Source of the DNA: Acidobacteriota bacterium
GTDB taxonomy: Bacteria > Acidobacteriota > Blastocatellia > Pyrinomonadales > Pyrinomonadaceae
Length of the DNA: 11,737 nt
Assembly: GCA_005790265.1 (NCBI GenBank)
Contig: SXVE01000446.1
Coordinates: 1-11,737, forward strand
Reading direction: 5' to 3'
Under the pieces are notes generated by a model that ran no database searches, was not told where the DNA came from, and saw only the letters and a program-made list of their open reading frames with translations. The stretch's first letter is position 1. The number at the start of each line of letters is the position of its first letter. Below, piece by piece: positions 7,993 to 11,737 of this stretch. The position numbers and the translations under genes were made by a program.

Positions 7993-8001
7993 GCAAGTTA
8001 A
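7979..8001. promoter_or_regulatory. Palindromic operator candidate in the fabF/hxlR divergent region
   Basis: TTAACTTG (7979-7986) and CAAGTTAA (7994-8001) are perfect 8-bp inverted arms around a seven-base AT-rich centre. Dimeric winged-helix regulators such as HxlR proteins bind sites of this type next to their own genes. Its position over the regulator's -10 and near both predicted start points suggests joint control of fabF and autoregulation. It is close to a hairpin in form but has no U-run, so a terminator is unlikely. Confidence 0.6.
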
Positions 8002-8005
8002 GCGA

Positions 8006-8034
8006 ATTATGATTTTTCGCCGAATAAAAGTCAA
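8006..8034 (-). promoter_or_regulatory. Predicted promoter of fabF
   Basis: On the minus strand TTGACT (8034-8029, 5/6) and CATAAT (8011-8006, 5/6) are spaced by 17 bases. Transcription would start near 8000 and the leader (about 35 bases) would run through the palindrome. It faces the regulator promoter head-on, so two polymerases probably cannot occupy both at once. Confidence 0.5.
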
Positions 8035-8047
8035 GCATCAGCCTGAA

Positions 8048-8422
8048 ATGAGCGAATCAAAAAAGATCAATCCGAAAAAACGTTCAACCTGCCCGATTTC
8101 CTGCACGCTCGACGTGATCGGCGACAAATGGACGGCGCTGATCGTTCGCGATATGTACTTTTTCGGCAAAAGCCGTTTTGAAGAATTTCTCGCGTCGCCC
8201 GAAAAAATTTCGACCAATATCCTGACCGCGCGATTAAAAAAAATGGAAGAAAACGGGCTGATTGAAAAAAATCAGTACGGCGCGCACCGGCGGCGAATGG
8301 ATTACCAATTAACCGAAAAAGGAAAATCTTTAGCCGGACTAATCAAACAAATCGCCGTCTGGGGCAAAAAAAATAGTTCCGGAACCGCCGGGTTGGTTGT
8401 TCCGTCGCCGCCCGAAAAATAG
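8048..8422 (+). CDS. HxlR-family winged-helix transcriptional regulator
   Basis: About 124 aa from the chosen start. The family hallmark CPISCTLDVIGDKWTALIVRDM is at residues 15-36, followed by the recognition-helix region (SPEKISTNILTARLKKMEENGLI) and the wing (YGAHRRRMDYQLTEKGKSL). HxlR proteins bind DNA as dimers; several members (HypR, YodB type) sense electrophiles or disulfide stress through the conserved N-terminal Cys, here Cys15, and a second Cys19 sits four residues on. The reading frame is open further upstream (to 7916), but that portion crosses the fabF start and the shared promoter. The ATG at 8048 gives the normal family length and starts a typical basic tail; ATG 8009 is an alternative. 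No strong Shine-Dalgarno sequence precedes either. Likely autoregulated and possibly a regulator of fabF through the palindrome at 7979-8001. The start is less certain than the family. Confidence 0.88.
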   Translation: MSESKKINPKKRSTCPISCTLDVIGDKWTALIVRDMYFFGKSRFEEFLASPEKISTNILTARLKKMEENGLIEKNQYGAHRRRMDYQLTEKGKSLAGLIKQIAVWGKKNSSGTAGLVVPSPPEK

Positions 8423-8648
8423 TATTTCGTAAAACTCATCTCAACAATCGTTTCAAGTCGTTTCCAGGCATTACGAACATCCTTAGATTTCCGAGTATTG
8501 CCGTTAATGCCGGTAAACGTCAATAAAATAGTCATGGCAGCTAGTGCCGCCAAAAATCGTCTCACTAAATTCTACGGGATTTTTAGTAGAATCAACTGTC
8601 CTAAGGTTTTTACTAAGAATCGAGATTTACGGCAGATTTTCTGAATCT

Positions 8649-9347
8649 TCAGTGCGAGTCAACGATCAGGCGATAACCGACACGGTGCGCGGTGATGATG
8701 TGCTGCGGTTTTGCCGGGTTAGCTTCGATTTTGTGACGCAGACGGGTGATGTGTGCGTCAATCGTTCTGGTGTATAAAGAAGCGTGCGCGCCCCAGATGT
8801 GATGCAGCATTTGTTCGCGGGTGACGGTTTCGCCGACGTGGGCGATCAAAAGCTGCAAAATTTCAAATTCTCGCGGCGAAAGGTCGAGCGGTTCGTTGTT
8901 TTTGGTTGCCCGCAGGCGGCGCAAGTCGAGTTTGACGTCGCCGATCAAAACCACGTCTCGCTCGGATTTTTGATGACTGCGGCGTAAGATAGCTTCGACG
9001 CGGGCTAATAATTCTCCGACATCGAAAGGTTTGGGAATGTAATCGTCGGCTCCCAATTTCAAACCGAAAGTGGCGTCGGAAGATTCGCCGCGCGCGGTTA
9101 ACATAATGATCGGAGTTTCGATGCCGTTTGCACGAAGCCTTTGGCAAACTTCCAAACCGTTCATTTTCGGCATCATTAAATCGAGAACGATCAAATCGGG
9201 CGAATTCGCCTGACTTTCGATTGAAGCAAGGCGCAAACCTTCGCTTCCGTCGGGCGCGGTTTGCACGCGGTAGCCTTCGGATTCGAGGCTGTCGCGCAAA
9301 GCGAGCGCGACACTCGGTTCATCTTCGATAACCAGAATATTTTTCAT
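8649..9347 (-). CDS. OmpR/PhoB-family response regulator
   Basis: 232-aa two-component response regulator. The receiver domain (1-123) has the acidic pair Glu8-Asp9, phospho-acceptor Asp56 in LIVLDLMMPKMNG, Thr84 (MLTARG) and Lys106 (PKPF), so phosphorylation should work. The C-terminal winged-helix domain (about 132-230) shows LSPREFEILQLL, VTREQMLHHIWG, a recognition helix with RTIDAHITRLRHKI, and the closing GYRL wing. Such proteins bind tandem direct repeats as dimers. The frame extends to a TTG at 9359, but the ATG at 9347 begins the standard MKNILVIEDE. Its start is 35 bases after the kinase stop, so the two are probably one operon transcribed kinase first. No clear terminator follows the stop. 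The class is certain; the regulon is unknown, but the direct repeats by dctA are an obvious candidate target. Confidence 0.95.
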   Translation of the reverse strand: MKNILVIEDEPSVALALRDSLESEGYRVQTAPDGSEGLRLASIESQANSPDLIVLDLMMPKMNGLEVCQRLRANGIETPIIMLTARGESSDATFGLKLGADDYIPKPFDVGELLARVEAILRRSHQKSERDVVLIGDVKLDLRRLRATKNNEPLDLSPREFEILQLLIAHVGETVTREQMLHHIWGAHASLYTRTIDAHITRLRHKIEANPAKPQHIITAHRVGYRLIVDSH

Positions 9348-9382
9348 TTGTTTTCTCAACCGAACAGGGAACTCGTTACTGT

Positions 9383-11092
9383 TTACGAATCTTTCAAAAG
9401 CGGCAGATGCAGACGAAAAAGTGAACCCGCGCCGACATCGCTTTCGACCGAAACTTCGCCGCCGTGCGCGCGCGCCACTTCGCGCACAATCGCCAAACCC
9501 AAACCCGTCCCGCGCTGCGTTTGAACTTCGTTCTCCGGCGCGCGGTGAAACGCTTCAAAAATGCGCTTCTGTTCCGCCGCCGAAATCCCGATGCCGTAAT
9601 CGCGGATTTCAATTACCGCTTCGGTTTCAGCCGTTTTGAGCGAAACATCAATGCGCGCATTATCGTTTTGCGAACCGGAATATTTCACGGCGTTGGAAAG
9701 CAAATTTAATATTGCCTGCCGAATCGCGCTTTCGTCGAATTTGGTCGAAACCGGCGGCGGCAGCTCGACTTTTATCTGAAAACCCTGCGCGTCGGAAGTG
9801 TGCCGAAAAACTTCGACCGTTTCGGAAACCACGCCGCAGAGCGAATTGTTTTCAAGGCGGTATAAACGCAAGCCGCGTTCGAGCCGCGACATTTCCAGAA
9901 TGTTGTTGATGAGCGCCGTCAAACGGTCGCTTTCGGCTTTGATAATCGCGCCGTATTCGCGGATTTTCGCCGAGTCTTTGGCGCGTCCCGAATGGATTAG
10001 ATCGCCGAACGCGCGAATTGCCGTCAAAGGCGTTTTCAATTCGTGCGAAATGCTGGCGAGAAAATCCGATTTTAAACGCGCCACTTTCATCTCGCGCCGC
10101 GTCGCGCGCCACGTTAATCCGAGCCCGACGATTGACAGCGCGGCAGCTCCGAAACCGAGCAGAATGCTCGACTGCGTCAAATTTTCCGTATAATTCGCCG
10201 GTAAGACGGGCGCGGAAATCCCGAACGAAAGGTTGGGAAATAAATTGTCCGAAGATTCAAAACCGCGCGTGTAAATCGGCGGCGTTTGATTGTCGCCAAC
10301 GAGTAATTTTTCAGTTTTGTTTTGGTCATTGTGAAGCGCGATTGTGTAATTCAATTGACCGAGCGAATCTGTTTTATCCGTCGCTCGCCGCTGAATCAAA
10401 CCGGATAAAAAATTCGGCGATGGATAATTTTCAGCGTTGGCGGTGAAAGCCAGCAAACCGACTTGGTTGAGATTGTCCTGACGATCCAGCCGGTCGGATT
10501 CATAAACAATATGAAAAAAAACTTGCTGCGGCTGGGCGTTCTCGCTGTCAACCGGCGCGAAAACCGTAATCGTATGTTCGCCGAGAGTGCGGTTTTGCTC
10601 GGTCGCCGAATGCCACGCGCGGCTCAAAGCGATTGACGCGGCGAAATCTTCAGTTAGATTGCCGATTAATGCGCCGTTGTATTTTTTAACCGCCGGATCG
10701 GCGGCATTCGGCGGCTGAAATCGAAAAACGCGCCAGATGCGATTTTCGGCGGAGCCGTCAAAGAACACGACGAAAAAATCTCCGACTTCTTCGTAGCGCC
10801 GCGCGGCTCGCGTAAACGCGCGTTCGAGCCGCGGAACATCGCGCTCGCGCACGCGGCGCTGCGTGATGCTGTGAAAAATATGATTGGCGTGATCGAGCAT
10901 ATCGCGCTTCGCTTCATCAACGAGTCCAAGCAAATGCAGATCGAGATTGGCGCGCAAGGTTTGCTGCGCCTGCGCTTCGGCTTTCTGCGCCGAACGATAC
11001 TGCGACCAAACCAGCGCAAACGTGGTGATTAAAATGACCGCCGAAGCGAAAAGCAGATAGCGATAGCGTTGTAAATCTTTCCAACCGTTCAT
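9383..11092 (-). CDS. Membrane sensor histidine kinase
   Basis: 569-aa transmembrane histidine kinase. The first membrane segment is about residues 11-30 and the second about 308-328, enclosing a roughly 275-residue extracytoplasmic sensor region with no domain I can name. There is no obvious HAMP; only a short stretch joins the second segment to HisKA at 341-405 (SDFLASISHELKTPLTAIR, phospho-acceptor His350). The HATPase domain (about 450-567) has the N box RQAILNLLSNAVKYS (Asn467), the G1 motif RDYGIGIS (Asp498), the F box FEAFHRAP and the G2 motif GTGLGLAIV (528-536), so all catalytic motifs are present. It is the first gene of the operon with the OmpR-type regulator and divergent from dctA, 254 bases away. 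This suggests it senses a dicarboxylate or a related carbon signal, but DctB-type sensors usually pair with sigma54 regulators, which is not the case here. Start ATG at 11092; the ribosome site is weak. Confidence 0.95.
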   Translation of the reverse strand: MNGWKDLQRYRYLLFASAVILITTFALVWSQYRSAQKAEAQAQQTLRANLDLHLLGLVDEAKRDMLDHANHIFHSITQRRVRERDVPRLERAFTRAARRYEEVGDFFVVFFDGSAENRIWRVFRFQPPNAADPAVKKYNGALIGNLTEDFAASIALSRAWHSATEQNRTLGEHTITVFAPVDSENAQPQQVFFHIVYESDRLDRQDNLNQVGLLAFTANAENYPSPNFLSGLIQRRATDKTDSLGQLNYTIALHNDQNKTEKLLVGDNQTPPIYTRGFESSDNLFPNLSFGISAPVLPANYTENLTQSSILLGFGAAALSIVGLGLTWRATRREMKVARLKSDFLASISHELKTPLTAIRAFGDLIHSGRAKDSAKIREYGAIIKAESDRLTALINNILEMSRLERGLRLYRLENNSLCGVVSETVEVFRHTSDAQGFQIKVELPPPVSTKFDESAIRQAILNLLSNAVKYSGSQNDNARIDVSLKTAETEAVIEIRDYGIGISAAEQKRIFEAFHRAPENEVQTQRGTGLGLAIVREVARAHGGEVSVESDVGAGSLFRLHLPLLKDS

Positions 11093-11115
11093 AATTTCGC
11101 GGAGCTTTTTAACCC

Positions 11116-11121
11116 ATCATA
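11116..11121 (-). promoter_or_regulatory. Candidate -10 box for the kinase-regulator operon
   Basis: TATGAT on the minus strand (11121-11116, 5/6) would start transcription about 17 bases before the kinase ATG. No recognisable -35 element is found 16-18 bases upstream, as expected for a promoter that needs an activator. A GTTAC copy at 11142-11146 (in + orientation) lies at the place of the missing -35. Weak evidence. Confidence 0.3.
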
Positions 11122-11141
11122 ATTCAAAATGCGGTTCAGAA

Positions 11142-11189
11142 GTTACTGTTTGAGGGAAATTGTTACAATTTGTTACAACTTTGTTACAC
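11142..11189 (+). promoter_or_regulatory. Tandem TTGTTACA direct repeats, probable response-regulator operator
   Basis: TTGTTACAA occurs at 11160-11168 and 11170-11178, and TTGTTACAC at 11181-11189. The GTTAC cores begin at 11162, 11172 and 11183, and a fourth core begins at 11142, exactly 20 bases earlier. Spacing of about one helical turn in the same orientation is the classical layout bound by OmpR/PhoB-family dimers, and a gene for such a regulator lies in the adjacent operon. The block ends nine bases before the place where a -35 for dctA would be expected. Confidence 0.6.
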
Positions 11190-11220
11190 AACACGTAGGA
11201 ATTTCCCGCCGCCGTGTATC

Positions 11221-11226
11221 TATACT
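11221..11226 (+). promoter_or_regulatory. Candidate -10 box of dctA
   Basis: TATACT (5/6 to consensus) lies 32 bases downstream of the repeat block. The sequence at the -35 distance (11198-11203) does not resemble TTGACA, which fits a promoter driven by an upstream-bound activator. The resulting leader would be about 115 bases and holds a small hairpin (TTGTTG 11238-11243 with CGACAA 11248-11253, one G-U pair). Confidence 0.4.
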
Positions 11227-11346
11227 GACCAGACAATTTGTTGGAGCCGACAACTAAAGCTATAAACGTGAATTCTTTTGTTTGAAAGTTCGTTCGCAGA
11301 TTGGCAAATAATAACTTCTTTACTAAAACAATAAAAAATAATAAAA

Positions 11347-11737
11347 ATGGAAGCAGCTTTCGACCGATCAGCCGCAGCCGCCAAACCGCCGCGTCAGCCG
11401 ATTTATAAAATTCTTTACTTTCAGGTGATCGTCGCCATTGTTTTGGGCGTGATCGTCGGTTTTCTGTTTCCAGAATTCGGCGCGGGCTTAAAACCGCTCG
11501 GCGATGCGTTTATCAAACTGATTAAAATGGTCATTGCGCCGATTATTTTTCTAACGGTCGTAACCGGAATCGCAGGCATCGGCGATATGAAAAAACTCGG
11601 ACGCGTCGGGTTAAAAGCGCTGTTTTATTTTGAGGTCGTTACCACGTTCGCGCTTTTTATCGGTCTGGTCGTCGTCAAAATCGTGCAGCCGGGCGTCGGC
11701 ATCAACGCCGATCCGGCGACGCTCGACGCGAAATCCG
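11347..11737 (+). CDS. dctA: C4-dicarboxylate/cation symporter, N-terminal part (runs off the edge)
   Basis: The visible 130 codons begin at ATG 11347 and stay open to the window edge, about the first third of a DAACS-family transporter. It is an inner-membrane secondary transporter that takes up succinate, fumarate or malate with protons or sodium. The segment ILYFQVIVAIVLGVIVGF is the first membrane helix. Then come the family signatures KPLGDAFIKLIKMVIAPIIF and LTVVTGIAGIGDMKKLGRVG, a further helix (ALFYFEVVTTFALFIGLVVV), and VQPGVGINADPATLDAK, which is very close to E. coli DctA. This makes a DctA assignment more likely than the glutamate-type GltP. An N-terminal extension of about 17 residues rich in Ala and Pro precedes the first helix. 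The leader is A-rich with no Shine-Dalgarno sequence. The gene diverges from the kinase operon, whose regulator is a candidate controller through the direct repeats upstream. Confidence 0.88.
   Translation, partial: MEAAFDRSAAAAKPPRQPIYKILYFQVIVAIVLGVIVGFLFPEFGAGLKPLGDAFIKLIKMVIAPIIFLTVVTGIAGIGDMKKLGRVGLKALFYFEVVTTFALFIGLVVVKIVQPGVGINADPATLDAKS

Noticed and set aside
7916..8047. Upstream extension of the HxlR frame by 44 codons.
   Set aside because: It would start inside fabF and translate through the shared promoters and palindrome; HxlR proteins normally start a few residues before the CP motif.
8564..8592. Short inverted repeats (ATTCTAC/GTAGAAT and the overlapping ACTAAA/TTTAGT).
   Set aside because: Only 6-7 bp, AT-rich and lacking a following U-run; not supportable as a terminator for the response-regulator gene.
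1..11737. CRISPR arrays, tRNA/rRNA genes, IS ends, phage or toxin-antitoxin genes.
   Set aside because: No spaced identical repeats of CRISPR size, no cloverleaf or rRNA-like stretches, no transposase, integrase or toxin motifs seen on either strand.

Overview
The window reads as bacterial chromosome from a free-living, diderm-type organism. It is moderately GC-rich in genes and AT-rich between them. A tricorn-type S41 peptidase with an N-terminal propeller, a DUF305/LVIVD secreted pair and the general protein style resemble Acidobacteriota (Blastocatellia-like). That placement is an impression from protein style, not a database result. There is no sign of plasmid, phage, IS element, CRISPR array, tRNA or rRNA. 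This looks like core or housekeeping chromosome.

Layout, left to right. (1) After about 98 bases without a firm call, a 25-bp perfect hairpin serves as a terminator for a very large leftward gene, an exported tricorn-like peptidase (1134 aa). (2) A 202-base divergent gap separates it from a rightward two-gene unit: a secreted DUF305 protein with a His/Met-rich linker, then, 26 bases later, a secreted LVIVD-repeat beta-propeller with a helical tail. (3) A bidirectional hairpin terminator lies between the propeller gene and the leftward fabF, which encodes beta-ketoacyl-ACP synthase II. (4) fabF diverges from an HxlR-family regulator. An 8+8 bp palindrome in the shared control region covers the regulator's predicted -10 box and both predicted transcription starts. 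(5) A 226-base AT-rich gap follows. Then comes a leftward two-component operon, with the histidine kinase first and an OmpR/PhoB-class response regulator second. (6) Divergent from the kinase is the beginning of dctA, a dicarboxylate/cation symporter that runs off the right edge. The 254-base gap between them holds three tandem TTGTTACAA-like repeats with 10-11 bp spacing, the geometry typical of OmpR-family operators.

Functional picture: a cell with strong envelope and secreted protein processing, a possible periplasmic metal-binding pair (DUF305 + LVIVD propeller), a fatty-acid elongation enzyme that may be under a redox- or electrophile-type HxlR switch, and a dicarboxylate uptake gene probably controlled by the adjacent two-component system. 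No wholly new multi-gene system is evident. The most interesting items are the two divergent control regions and the DUF305-propeller pair.
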